Assembly: GCA_012862575.1 (NCBI GenBank)
Contig: BLSF01000053.1
Coordinates: 124,001-188,000 of the forward strand
DNA: 64,000 nucleotides
Reading direction: 5' to 3'
DNA from: Parietichytrium sp. I65-24A
Lineage: Eukaryota > Sar > Bigyra > Thraustochytrida > Thraustochytriidae
A model generated the notes under the pieces. The model saw nothing but the letters and a program-made list of their open reading frames with translations. It did not search any database and was not told the origin of the DNA. Position 1 is the first letter of the stretch. The number at the start of each line of letters is the position of its first letter. Shown one piece after another: positions 18,854 through 30,200 of this stretch. The translations under genes were made by a program, and so were the position numbers.

Positions 18854-19627
18854 ATGGCGAGCAAGAAGATGTTCATCGGCGGTAACTGGAAGTGCAACGG
18901 AACCAAGCAGGAAGTTGCGGCGCTGGTGTCGATGCTGAACGGCGCGGGCGAGTTCCCAGCGAACGCGGAGGTGGTAGTGGCGCCGCCAGCGATCCACGTA
19001 GGCAAGGTGCTCGAGGACGTTCGCAAAGATGTGAATGTGGCCATGCAGAACTGCTGGCTGGAGCCAAAAGCCGGGGCATGGACCGGAGAGGTGACTGTGG
19101 ATCTGATTACGGACTTTGGGCTCAACTGGGTGATCCTCGGCCACAGCGAGCGCCGTAGCATGTGCGGCGAGAGCCCCGAAATCGTGGGCAAGAAGACCAA
19201 AGTGGCGCTCGACGCCGGACTCAAGGTCATCGCGTGCATCGGAGAGCAGCTCGAGGACCGCGAGGCCAACAAGACCATGGACGTGTGCAAGGCCCAGCTG
19301 GACCCGATCATTGCCAACATCGCTGCGGAGAAGATGCGCGACGTTGTCATCGCTTACGAGCCAGTGTGGGCCATCGGAACCGGGGTCACTGCCTCTCCTG
19401 AGCAGGCACAGGAAACCCACGCGCAAATCCGCAAGTACCTGGAGGAGAAGATTGGCGCGCAGGACGCCAGCTCCATGCGCATCATCTACGGAGGCAGCGT
19501 CAAGGGTGCCAACTGCGAGGAGCTCATGAAGCAGGCTGACATTGATGGCTTTCTTGTCGGCGGAGCTTCCCTCAAGGACGAGTTCAAGACCATCATCGCC
19601 TCCAGCTCCATCAAGGCAAACCTCTAA
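18854..19627 (+). CDS. TPI1: triosephosphate isomerase
   Basis: Catalyses interconversion of dihydroxyacetone phosphate and glyceraldehyde 3-phosphate in glycolysis. I chose ATG 18854 (MASKKMFIGGNWKCNG) because family homology begins there and gives 257 residues, the usual length. Catalytic residues are present: Lys in NWKCNG, His in ILGHSERR, Glu in AYEPVWAIGTG, and the phosphate-binding loops YGGSVKG and FLVGGASL. The frame is open further up, with ATGs at 18749 and 18533; the longest version would add a poly-Lys/His leader that does not look like a targeting peptide. It is a stand-alone TPI, not fused to GAPDH as in some stramenopile mitochondrial forms. Probably cytosolic. Confidence 0.97.
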   Translation: MASKKMFIGGNWKCNGTKQEVAALVSMLNGAGEFPANAEVVVAPPAIHVGKVLEDVRKDVNVAMQNCWLEPKAGAWTGEVTVDLITDFGLNWVILGHSERRSMCGESPEIVGKKTKVALDAGLKVIACIGEQLEDREANKTMDVCKAQLDPIIANIAAEKMRDVVIAYEPVWAIGTGVTASPEQAQETHAQIRKYLEEKIGAQDASSMRIIYGGSVKGANCEELMKQADIDGFLVGGASLKDEFKTIIASSSIKANL

Positions 19628-20434
19628 ATACAAAGGAAAGAGTCTTTGCCGTGAAGCTTACCAAGGAGGGAAGACCCGTTTGCGTTTTCGCTCGCCTCAG
19701 AATGAAGAGTGCATCGTACCAAAAAGCTGGCTTTGCACGGTTGCAATCGAGGCAGCTGGAAGCGGCATCCGCGTGCACCTCTAGCCATAATTTCAATATT
19801 ATTATTTCTTCCTCAAGTTTCCCCTTGGAGTTTCTAGCTCCTCATTTCCCAGACTCTTCGCACAGACATCGGATCTGCCTTCTTCCCGATCCTTCCAAAA
19901 CCAACGCCAGCGGCGTAAACGAGGCCCAATTCGAGATTGTTCTCCGCCACTCAGCTAAAAGCGCCTTCGCATTCCCTCTGACTCATCGATTCAAGTTGCC
20001 GTGATCGACAACGACTTCGAACCTGACTCATTATCGTGGATTGACATGTGAATCTGATTTTCGGCAGAAAAATCTTCCAAAGTTAGCTCCTCAAATAGCA
20101 GCTCGCCTATCCATCTACCTACCCACTCCTACGGCGCCTCGAGCGGTTCTATCATTTCACGTAGACAACCAGCTACAACAGACGTTGTCCACACATTCAA
20201 AAAACATACATCGCAGTCCCATTCATTCATTGTTGGAGTCCCCGCGTACACTTCTGGAAAAAGGCTGGAAGTGTGGGAGTGTGGGAGTGTGGGATCAAGG
20301 AACTGTTCAGAGCGAGACTCCAAGTTGGATGACTGTCGGGACGACGCCGTTTTGAAAGTATAGATAGATTCAGGAGTTGGAAGTTGGGATAGCGAGTTTG
20401 AAACCAAGTTGGCTTGCCACGGCTTTGGGAGAGA
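19628..20434. other. intergenic, TPI 3' region and TMEM209-like promoter
   Basis: No gene recognised. A short direct repeat GTGTGGGA occurs three times near 20271-20291, about 150 bp before the next start codon. Confidence 0.5.
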
Positions 20435-22330
20435 ATGGGCCCAAAAAATGGGGCCTCATCGCGGGCGGTATTGGATGTGCATTTCCGCAAGCAGCAGGCG
20501 GCTCTGTCGCGCAAATTTGCCATCGTTTGTGGCTCCTTAGCAGCAGCATGTGGAGCGCTCGGCCTCGGGTTGTCATTCGGGCTGGTGGACCTTATTGACG
20601 TCTGGGACAAATACTATCCGCCTGGGCGCGGCGGGATTTTGGAGTATTTGGATAGCGAGAGCGCAGCGAGACGCTCTCTGCTTGCCGCACTATTCTTCGC
20701 CCTTTTGGCAGCCATTGCGACGTTTCGAGCGTCGATTGTCGATGGTGAGAAAATTGCTTCAAACGGAAGAAGTTTCAACCCTCCTGCATCTGCTCCTCGC
20801 AGCAAAGGCGAAAGGCGCAGTGAGTCTAGCGAAGGCGGCGAACAGCAGCAACTCAGTACACCTCAGCGCAGAAAGGTTGCATACACATACATGGGCCAGA
20901 GCCCATTTAGCGCTGATCGATCGCAGGGGCTGCGAAGACGCGCGATGGAGTACAGCAGCCCAGTGCCCTCGTTTGGAGGCAGCAACGCAGCTAACAGCCC
21001 TATGGTGGCTGGCCAGATGTATGAGTCACCATATCACGGCAGCATTGCCAGCTGGCAATCCGCCACACCGCAGTCTATGGTAGCTACCCCTGGTTACAAT
21101 CGCAGCGGATATTCTGAGAGTGGATATAACACGCCATTCAACCAGAGGCTGCAAAATATCTCGACGCCGACATCAACGCCGGGCGGCACCTATGCAGTTG
21201 GGACGCCTTCATACAGCTCCGCAGGGACACCCATGGATATGCGAAGTCCTTCTTTGTGCACCAACTGCTCGTCACCACTCATCATGTCTTCACCAAACGC
21301 ACCGCAAGGGCCTCGCAACGCAGGCTCCGTAGACGACTCCGATGGCTCCGCCTTTGCCTTGCTGCTCAGACTGCCTGTGGACTGGGATCACTCCTCTTCT
21401 CGTCGCTCGCGAAATGTCCTCGACTTTATTGACGAGTGGACTGACAACATCACTAGGGCGTTGTGCAAACACGTAAGGGAGCAAATTGTTCTTGCGCTCG
21501 AAAAGAACAACAAAGATTTGTGCGAGCTGCCGGGAGGGTTTTTCACCAAAGAAATGCTCGACCTCTCTCTCAAGCAGCACGTAGTCGGCGATGGCACTGC
21601 GGCCCAGCTAGAATCAGCGCGTCTGCGGGCTATGGAGGCTTACCAAGGTATCATCAACCAACCAGTACAGCAGAATCTTTTTGGCAGCTCACAAAATCAG
21701 CAGCAGTTGCAGCACCAAAAGTCCCTTGCTCAACAGGCGGTCAACACGATGAGTCGGCTACTCAAGGAGCGATCTAGAATCGATGCCTCGCTAACATTGA
21801 CTATCATCCCTATGTCCTTTTCGAAGCAAATTATCTTGCAGCGAATGGACGCACTTTTTGGCGCATCAGACAAGGTCGTAAGGTACAGGTTGCACAACTA
21901 CGCATTCGACAACTCCAGCCCGCCCATGCATCCCGACATCGTCATCCACGTCGCATGTGACTGGCTCGACCATGTGCTGCGCGTCGATGACAGGCAGCCT
22001 AGCTTTGCAGATTGCCACGTTCGCGATGTATCCTCGCCAATGTCGGGTGCCTCTGACAGGTTTTTACTCGTTGGGTCTGGGGAACGAGACGCTAGCAACT
22101 CGCAACAAAACTGGTGGGGACTTCAGCGGTCAATGATCCATAGTGCGGATGGAAGATCGCTGATGCCCCACTACGACGTCGTCGTCCAGGGCGAGGTATG
22201 GAAGGTCCGGTCAGGCCGGCACAACGCCCTCCAGGCAATTGCATTGCTGGTTTACAGCATGAAAACTCGTCGTGTTGTGGGCGTGGAGTCTTTGGATAAT
22301 GTCATCACGTCAAGCAACCCTTCGAATTAA
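20435..22330 (+). CDS. TMEM209-like nuclear envelope protein (CytochromB561_N family)
   Basis: First ATG at 20435 (MGPKNGASS), 631 residues, no intron. Two hydrophobic spans near the N-terminus (FAIVCGSLAAACGALGLGL and SLLAALFFALLAAIATF) precede a long Ser/Pro/Tyr-rich disordered linker. The C-terminal third matches the TMEM209 domain: an L-D-F-I-D-E-W helix, then MHPDIVIHVACDWLDHVLR, aligning to the D-x-x-I-I-M-H-V-F-C-x-Y-L-D core, and the terminal PHYDVVVQGEVWKV...ALLVYSMKT, aligning to the HYELIYQ..VY...L.FLYIIKT end. Human TMEM209 is at the inner nuclear membrane and binds the nucleoporin NUP205. The name of the Pfam family refers to plant entries and does not imply cytochrome function. 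Confidence 0.8.
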   Translation: MGPKNGASSRAVLDVHFRKQQAALSRKFAIVCGSLAAACGALGLGLSFGLVDLIDVWDKYYPPGRGGILEYLDSESAARRSLLAALFFALLAAIATFRASIVDGEKIASNGRSFNPPASAPRSKGERRSESSEGGEQQQLSTPQRRKVAYTYMGQSPFSADRSQGLRRRAMEYSSPVPSFGGSNAANSPMVAGQMYESPYHGSIASWQSATPQSMVATPGYNRSGYSESGYNTPFNQRLQNISTPTSTPGGTYAVGTPSYSSAGTPMDMRSPSLCTNCSSPLIMSSPNAPQGPRNAGSVDDSDGSAFALLLRLPVDWDHSSSRRSRNVLDFIDEWTDNITRALCKHVREQIVLALEKNNKDLCELPGGFFTKEMLDLSLKQHVVGDGTAAQLESARLRAMEAYQGIINQPVQQNLFGSSQNQQQLQHQKSLAQQAVNTMSRLLKERSRIDASLTLTIIPMSFSKQIILQRMDALFGASDKVVRYRLHNYAFDNSSPPMHPDIVIHVACDWLDHVLRVDDRQPSFADCHVRDVSSPMSGASDRFLLVGSGERDASNSQQNWWGLQRSMIHSADGRSLMPHYDVVVQGEVWKVRSGRHNALQAIALLVYSMKTRRVVGVESLDNVITSSNPSN

Positions 22331-22740
22331 ACACCCATTGCCTGCCCCACTTCTGTGTAGATATTTTGAACATTCAACAGCAGCGAAGGGGTTCGGTCAG
22401 GGTCTGTGTTCTTATCCTTCAATCTCGCAAGCCTCTTTCCCACCCCAAAAGAAATATGCGCATAGTGATCACGAAGCGTGGGCCTGGAACCTGCGCATCT
22501 CGGCTGAGAACCAACAGCTGTGAAGCTTTTGCTCACAAAGTACTTAATTTTGCGCTCAGACGTGGGCCCAATTTTACGGCATTGCGGCATGATTGTGAAA
22601 ATCGGCATTCGCTCGCAGCAGCCCAGTCGCAAGGGCAGTTCCTCCAGGTCATAGCATCTTATTCCGTTAGCTTTCCGAACTTTCTCTTCCAAAGATGACC
22701 GATTCACAAGACACTTTTCACCATCCACAATTATCAACAT
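22327..22740 (-). CDS. hypothetical protein (137 aa)
   Basis: ATG at 22740, TAG end at 22327, overlapping the last codon of the convergent TMEM209-like gene by 4 bp. The start MLIIVDGEKCLVNRSSLEE and the end SLLLNVQNIYTEVGQAMG look like folded protein. No family recognised. It would share a 400-bp promoter region divergently with the p24 gene. The frame immediately upstream (22734-23099) could hold a 5' exon. Confidence 0.38.
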   Translation of the reverse strand: MLIIVDGEKCLVNRSSLEEKVRKANGIRCYDLEELPLRLGCCERMPIFTIMPQCRKIGPTSERKIKYFVSKSFTAVGSQPRCAGSRPTLRDHYAHISFGVGKRLARLKDKNTDPDRTPSLLLNVQNIYTEVGQAMGV

Positions 22741-23099
22741 ACATGACTTTGACTTTTCAGAACAAAACCACCTAACAAATACTTTCCTTGCACCCAGCGC
22801 GCGCTCCCACAGCTCCTGTCGCTCGCAAATTTACGCTCCACATCGTCACATTTCTCCATCTCCCATACTCTGACATCCTCGCCAGCCCCAACCACTACCC
22901 CCTCCCACCCAAAACTATAAGACCCTCCCACGTGGACCTGTGAGGAAAACCGGCAAAGGCGCTCTACAGGAGAAAGCAAGGAAGAAGACATACGTACGTC
23001 ACCGTGTAATACTATATAGTTCCAAATAGTAAGACGCATACGATCGAGGACTGTGGACTGTGGCTGCTGGCGAAAGAGCCGGTGCCGAAGAGGGATCAA

Positions 23100-23122
23100 G
23101 AGAGAGAGAGAGAGAGAGAGAG
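23100..23122 (+). repeat. (GA)n tract in the p24 5' leader
   Basis: Eleven GA units end 25 bp before the p24 start codon. A similar tract precedes the TIS11-like gene. Confidence 0.9.
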
Positions 23123-23146
23123 GAGACGGGGACAGACATACGGACG

Positions 23147-23981
23147 ATGGTACGCGCTATTGCGGCGCTAGTGTGCGCGGGCGCACTGTCGGTGTGCCTG
23201 GGGCTGGACTCGGATATGTACTTTTACCTGAACGAGCAGAAAGGAAGATGCTTTCTGGAGGACTTGCCGGCGCAAACTATCTTGATAGGTGAGTGAGTGA
23301 GTGAGAGAATGGCGGGCGAGATGTTTCTTTAAGTCGCGACTGACGAGAGATGGTTCACGTTGTTGGGATTGTTGGGATTGTTTGCTGTGGATGGGGATGG
23401 GGATGTTGGCGTTTTGTTTGGATGCGTTCAAACGGCAACACCGTTGTGTGAAATGCGAATGGAAAATGGAAATGGAACGGAGTGCAGGCGATTACAAGCA
23501 CCCTGAAGAGAAAGCGAAGCCGGCGGCGGTCACTGTTTTTGACCCGGAGGGAAAGCAGGTGTATACGGAAGCAGCAGAGATGACGGGGAGGTTTGCTTAT
23601 CATAGCGTCGTGTCCGGAGAGCACAAGGTTTGCGTGCAAAGTGTTTCGAACAAACCCTGGCCGAGCCGTAGCCTTCCAGCGAAGTTTCATTTGAGACTTG
23701 AAATCCATGGCAGCGATCAGGATATCCCGAAAGACTCTGCGAAGAAAGAGCACCTTACAAGCTTGGAGCGCGAGCTGGAGGAGCTTGACAACAAGGTTGA
23801 TCTCATTCTTAAGGACCTAGAGTACTCGAAGAACCAAGAACAGCATTTCCGCGACCAGACGGAACGGATCAACAGCGGGATCATGTGGTGGTCTCTCCTC
23901 CAAACCTCACTAGTTTTGCTTGCCGGGATTTGGCAAATCGTGCACTTGAAAAGCTTCTTCAGAGCTAAAAAATTGGTCTGA
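23147..23981 (+). CDS. p24/TMED family cargo receptor, two exons
   Basis: Exons 23147-23288 and 23488-23981 join in frame across a 199-nt GT-AG intron (donor GTGAGT, acceptor TGCAG), giving 211 residues. A signal peptide (MVRAIAALVCAGALSVCLG) is followed by a GOLD domain with the two conserved Cys (GRCFLEDLP and HKVCVQSV), a coiled coil (LERELEELDNKVDLILKDLEY), one membrane span (WWSLLQTSLVLLAGIWQIV) and a cytosolic tail HLKSFFRAKKLV. The FF-x-x-KK tail binds COPII and COPI coats. p24 proteins cycle between ER and Golgi and sort cargo such as GPI-anchored proteins. The tail resembles the TMED10/delta subfamily. Confidence 0.95.
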
Positions 23982-24215
23982 AAACTGAAGTCACTCCGCG
24001 GGAAAACGCTTTTCATAGCAACCTAAACTTGGTCTTGCATCTTATTATAAGAGTTCATTTTGGCAACATTTTCTGTTGTCGCCCGTCCTTTTATGTTACT
24101 TTCTCAAAATGTCCGGCATCACAAACTTTTTATCCATAACGTCCTCCGTGATGAACGCGCAGGCGCCATATTTTGCGCTCCATTCGAACAAGAGCTCTCG
24201 GCTAGCTACTAGCTA

Positions 24216-27200
24216 TTATGCCAAGTGCTGACTTTCAGGACTGCGAAGCATTTTTTTCCGCTTCTTTTCTTCTTTCCGTTTCTCTTGCCACTTGAGCAAT
24301 CTTTCCATACTTCTTTTAATCCTCTCGAGATTCTCGGCATAGTCGTCGTTTTTGGCAACATACTTTTCCACAAGAGACAACAGAGCGCGAAAATCCGACT
24401 CTGTCTCTTCAAACATCCCCATGATGATATTTAGCTGTCGGTCTTTCTCTGCAAATGCCGCGCGAAGCTTTTTGTTGTTCTCCTTTAAAACGTCAATGCG
24501 GCGAGTTGCGGACTGGCGCAGCTCTTGCAATAACACTTCTACACTCTTGGAGCTGCTCGGGGTGTCACTCATCGGCGTTCTCGACGTTGTTTGGTACGCT
24601 GAACGATTCGGAGCGACAGGTGTGACTGGATTGTCAAGATCGAACAACACTTTTTCTGTGCCACTTGACCTTGCTACTGGCGACGCTGGCGATGCTGGCG
24701 ATGCGGGCTCTGCACGGATCCCTGAAGCGGGTGTGCGGACCCCGTTTTGACTCTCTGGCGAGCCGCCGCGAAATTTCTGCCGCTCTAGAGCCGCAAACTC
24801 CGCTCGAAGTGTCTGATTATCATCCATCGCCTTTGCAAGCTCGATAGACTTTTGGTCAAGCTCTTCTTGTAACTCAATCTTTACATTCTTCGCGCTTTGC
24901 TCGGTGATGAAGTATGCGTGCTGCAAGGACTCCAGATTCCGATTAAGCATTTGAATTTCGGCTTCTTGGTGTCCCATCCGAGACGTGACGGATTTGAGCA
25001 ACTGCTTGAGCCTGTCAATGCCATCACTTAAACACTTCACCGGCCGACGTGGAGATGATTTGTCATACTCGCCCAAAATCTCAAGGATGTTTGCGTGGGC
25101 GCCACGAAGGTTGTCTCTGTCTAGTTCGATGATTCTCTGCTCCAGTTTCTCATTCAATTGATAGAGTTCGTTGGACGAGCGCTCCAAGTCTTCCTTTTCC
25201 TTGCGCGCGTTTTGCAAGGCCCGTGCGCTTTCTTGAAGGTCTTCTTGTGCTTGTTTGTAACGATCTTTGAAAATTACCAGAGCAGAGACTTGCTCTTCCA
25301 AGTCTAGTACTTGGGCTTCGAGGGTGGACACTCTCAGCGCAGCCTGCTTGTCCTCTTTGCGTTCACGTACCCCTTCTTTGGCTGTGAGAAGATATATCTG
25401 CTTCACGATCAGGTTAAACACCTCTGCTCCGCTCTCAGGGACTTTCGCCAAAGTGAGATCAAGGATCTCAGCAATCTCTGCCAGGCGCAAATGATGAATC
25501 TGGTCTCCCCACTTTGAGAATGCAAACCTCAAGGATTGTTCTTGCTTGACTTTTAGCGTGTTGGTCAATATTGCGAACCCGAGCTTTAATGCAATCGAAC
25601 GATCGGATGTGGCGTGGACTAATCCTTCTCTTTGGAATTGCAAGGGATTTTGCGGCGAATCTCGGGCCACTTTATTTCTCTCGGACACCGGAGTAGACTG
25701 CGCTACCTTCCCGCTCCTTGTGTCACTGAGCTCTGATTGTAACTTGTGTATGGTCTGCCTCAGGGCTGCTTCTTTCACGGAGCTGGCAGAGGCATTTTCA
25801 TCACGCTGCTGGATGATAGCATCGCGCTCAGAATATGCAGCTTTCAGCTGTCCAGCTAACGTTGACACCTTCTCCTTCAATCGCTGTGCTTCATCGGACA
25901 CTTTTTTAGAAGCTTTTGATGCATCGAGAGACCTATTCAGCGCGATTTGTGCTTCAAGCAGCATTTGCTTTAGTTCATCTCTCTCGCTTATCGCCTGGTC
26001 ATAGCGGGCCTTGCTCACAACTTGAGCTTCGGGCGACTGTGTATGCTTCGCGCCGAGGCTTTGATCGCTAAGATCGACAATTGTGGGAGATGGTTCACTT
26101 CCCAGCATATCCGTCAGGGTAGGGGACACAAGCCGCTCCGTGGCATCAGCCAAGAATCTTGTTGAATGCGGTGGGGTCGCTGAAAGTTCTCTGTATCGAC
26201 TCACAGTGGGCGAATCAAGGAAATAGCTTGAACCACTTATGATTGAGAGATCCTGCTCCTCGGCTCTTGAGGCTTGTGATTTAGAATTATCCTGAGCGGA
26301 TCCACCCCTTATACTCTGTAGTTCCGAGCCTAGCCTGCTGAAGCCATCTTGTGAGACTTGCTGCTGTACGCTTTCGGGACCGGCCATGCGATCGAAGGCT
26401 GACTGCAGTTCGGTTCGGACTTGAGCTAGTTCCTGTTCGAGCTTTTGTCGCATTGATTCTGATTTGCCAAGACTTTCTTGCAACGCTTGTCTTCGACCCT
26501 CGGAATCGGCTAACCTTTGTCGTGCTAAAGTGAGGTTTTCCTTTGTTGCTGACAAATTAATTTCAGCATCATTAAATCTCATCTCGAGTTCCGTCCGCCT
26601 TCGCTGCTCATTCACGAGTTCGGCCTCCTTTACTGCCAAGGTGCCGTGCGCGGCGCGAATCGCTCGAGATGACTCTGCCAACTTTTCTCCCAGCTCCCTC
26701 ACTTGCTTCAACACCTTGCCCTCTTCATCATCTGAATCTAAGGCTGAGGAGGTCGGAGAGCTCGCGGCTGGGTGGCTTTGCGACAAGAACTCCAACTCTT
26801 TGCGCAGCTTCAAATGCAAGCTACCTTTCAAAGCACTGCTTCGCTCCGCTCGATCAAGATTCTTGCGACAACTAATGAAAGCTGCCTCGAAGATGCACGC
26901 TTTTGCGCTGATTCTCGAAAGTCTGGCTGCCTGTGCACGTTCCTGCTGAAGCTCGTTCTGTAATTTTCCGATTTGCCTTTCGCTTGCCTTTACGTAGCTT
27001 TCTTTGGAAATCTCGTGAGTTTCAGAGAGCCTGTCGAGTTTGGAGCGAAGAGATGAATTTTCCTTGTTCAATTGCTCTATCGCCGAGTTCATTTCGGTGG
27101 CTTTCTGCTTATGTTTCCGCTCGGCTTCGCTTAAAACTTGCTTGTTTCTCTCATAGGATTCCATCGCGACAGCAAGCTGGCTCTGTAACATCGCCTTCTC

Positions 27201-30200
27201 TGCTTCTGATTCGCCCAAAGCCTCCTGCCTAGTTTCCGCCAACAATGCATCGACCTTCGCCATGTCATCTTCTAGCTCTCTCACGCGACCTTCTCGGATC
27301 TCGAGTTCTGCTCGTAAGGTCTCCGAGAGTTCGGCGCTAGTCGACTTTTCCTTGGTAGCAACTTGGAGCTCCGTTGTCAGCTGGGTGACTTGGCCTTGCA
27401 GTCTACGCTGCTCAGTAGTGGCCAGCTCCAACTTTGCAAGTGCTTCGCTGCATGCAAGGTCTCGCTCGATAAAACGCTCCCCTTCTTGGCGCAAAGCAAG
27501 TTGAGCACCCTGGAGTTCTGCGTGAGACTTCTCGATTTGTAGCTCCCTATCTGCCAGTAAGAGGTCGGCTTCGCCAAGCTTTATTTCCAATTCCTCAAGA
27601 CGGGTCGAAACATGGTCACGCTCTGACTCCAGCTGACTGATTCTGGCTTCGAGTTGCGCAACGTCGATTTTGGACTTCGCGTCGAGGCTGTGCAACTCTT
27701 CTTGAACCCGGTCGAGGTCCTGGCCTAAGCGAGTATTCAGCTCGGATCGCACCTCAAGCAACTCGGTGACCCGCAGAGTTTCAGACTCGGCCGCAAGAAG
27801 CCGGGTATCCTGTCTCTCTAATTGGTTTTCCAGGCGCTGTGTTTCAGCGACTTGAAATTCTAGTTGCGATTTAAGCCCCTCCAATTCGCTCTGCAATTTG
27901 CAACATTCTGAAGTCTTCTCACTGAGCTTGAGCTCCAGTTGGTCCAACTCGAAGCTACTCTTGGAGCTTGCCTCTTCCATCAACACTTCGCTCGATTGCG
28001 CTGAAGCTTTGGTTGCAACCAACTCCTCTTGTAATTGAGCAATCTTGTCGTTCTGGCTGGCGCTCTCCCGTTGCAGTCTGTCCGCTTCGTCCGAGTACCG
28101 TTTCGCAATAAGTTTTTCGTTTGACAAGGAAGCTTGAAGCTCTTCGACCTGCTTGTTTGCAAGGCTCAATTCTTGTTTCAAACCATACAACTTAGCCTCA
28201 CTTTCTGTCCTCTCCTCGAACCGAGACGTATTTGAAGTTTGAAGCTCGGAGGATAGCCTGTCAACGCGATCGTTCGCGCGCCTCAGCTCTTCGCTGTTGA
28301 CCCGCAGAGAGGCGTCTACAGCTTCTCTTGAATCAGACGACAACTTCTCTTTCAGCTCTCGATTTTCCGAGCTTAGATTGGCGATGTGCTCTTGGAGCAG
28401 TTTCAGAACATGGGTTTGCTCTGCAATAGTTTCATACATTTTAGATTGGTCTTCCAGCTCTGCCGGAGCGCCGGCTACCAGCTGGAGCGCATCGGGCGGT
28501 CTTGCGTTCTCCGGTGAGGATTGCTCTTGCTGCACCAGCTCCAACTTGCGCTCCGCAGAGTCTAAAAAGTCCAGGGCGGTCTTGAGCTTGAAGCGCTTCA
28601 TCGCAAGGTCTTCTTGCATGGCCGCGCTCAATCTGGACTCGTCATCATTTCTCAGAAAGCTAACTTGCTCTCTATTGGCTCGAGCTGGTTCGAGATGGAT
28701 TGCGGCCGACGCGGGTGGCGAGTGCTTTTGCCCCAGCAAAATAGCTGACTGCGGGGCATCTCGCCTTCGCGTTTTCGCAATGCGGGGTGTCCGCAGGGCG
28801 TTTGCAAGGGAACTCATCAGCCGAGACTCGAGCTGGGATACCTTGGATTGCAATGTCTCTCTCTCCGTGACATTCATGGCCAGCTCCTGCTCAAGCTTTG
28901 CGACGTGTTCTTTGAATGCGGCAACGATGGAGTCCCCCTGCTCGATCTGGTTAATCTTGGCGTATGTGGTGATTTTGCTCGCCCTTTGTGCGAATTGCAA
29001 TGTAGACCTACTCTCGTCAGCGTGCATGAGCGTTGGCGAGATACAACACACCATTGCCGTGTTCGAGTTGCCTCCCAAGGCAGCAGTGAGCAGCCTGGTG
29101 AGCTTTGAGTCCCTGAAGGGAATGTGTGGGTTGCCCTTGTTGATGCTCGCAATGACGTTTCCGAGCGCACTAAGGCTCTTATTTATGTGGCCCGCTTCCT
29201 TGAGTCTTGCGCCGCGAGCTTTTGATTTGGAGACTCGCTCACTCCCCGCCAGATCGATGATCGTGAGAGAGGCGGCGGCGAGGGGTTTGTCTGTATCGTT
29301 GGCCCACTGCTCAAGGATGGCGCGGGTGTCGTCCTCCAACTCGAGTTGTTCTCGTGGAGTAAATAGGGCGCCGTTTTTATTGTGTGTCGGAGACGGGGTG
29401 TTTGCAGCCACCTGCTCTGGGGAGAAGCCGTCAATATCCGCGGATGCGCGGGGAGGTGTGCCGGACCCGGGTGGAGGTGATGGCGCGTCCCAATCAGACG
29501 AAGCGCGAGGCTTACTTTCGACCCGAAGCGAAAAAATTGCGTGAGAGCGGCTAGATTTGGCAGACAGCTCCGTCGCGCCGGTGCGCCGAGCATCCTCTCC
29601 TTCCTTGAGCAAGGCAAAAACGTCTTGGGCTGACTGAACGAGGTGCTGGCTGAGGTCCTTGACTGAGGGCCCCCAAATCGGATGGTCTGCGATCCCAAGG
29701 TTTCGTCTGGTCGGATCAAGGAGATCGTAAATCACTTCGTGGTAAATTTCGCAGTACGACGCTCGAATGACGAAGTTATATGCACAGCCAAGAGACTTGG
29801 AGCCCACAAACTCGAACAGGTCTTGCACAGCGTACTGCAGGATGCCTGTCTCCTGATTGTCGCCGAAGACTGTGTGCGTTTTCCCGCTCGTAGTTTGTCC
29901 GTATGCAAGGACCGTGGCATTGAAGCCCTCGACCACCTTTTCCACCAGTTCGGCGGCCATCTCATCATAAACGCTGCGGTTGCCTTCCGTCGGTCCAAAC
30001 ACCCTCCCGAACCGCAGCCTCGTGGTCCTATCGTCGGGCACACCGCCTGCCATGTCTTTGTCATTGAGAGCGTCCCAGTCCACCTGCGCGCTGCGCACTT
30101 CCTCGCGACTCCATTTCCACGCCGTCTGAGACCCCGAGTCCGATTGCACTTCCGGCCGGATGCGAATGCCAACGCGCACGCGGTCTGTCGCGCTTTCGCT

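Noticed and set aside
19651-20004. 117-codon frame after the TPI stop
   Set aside because: Lies in the 3' region with Ser/His/Arg shadow composition and no start context or motif.
28297-29544. 415-codon open frame on the plus strand opposite the kinesin motor and coil
   Set aside because: It mirrors a strong kinesin reading frame, is rich in Ser/Cys/Arg and shows no domain; a codon-bias shadow.
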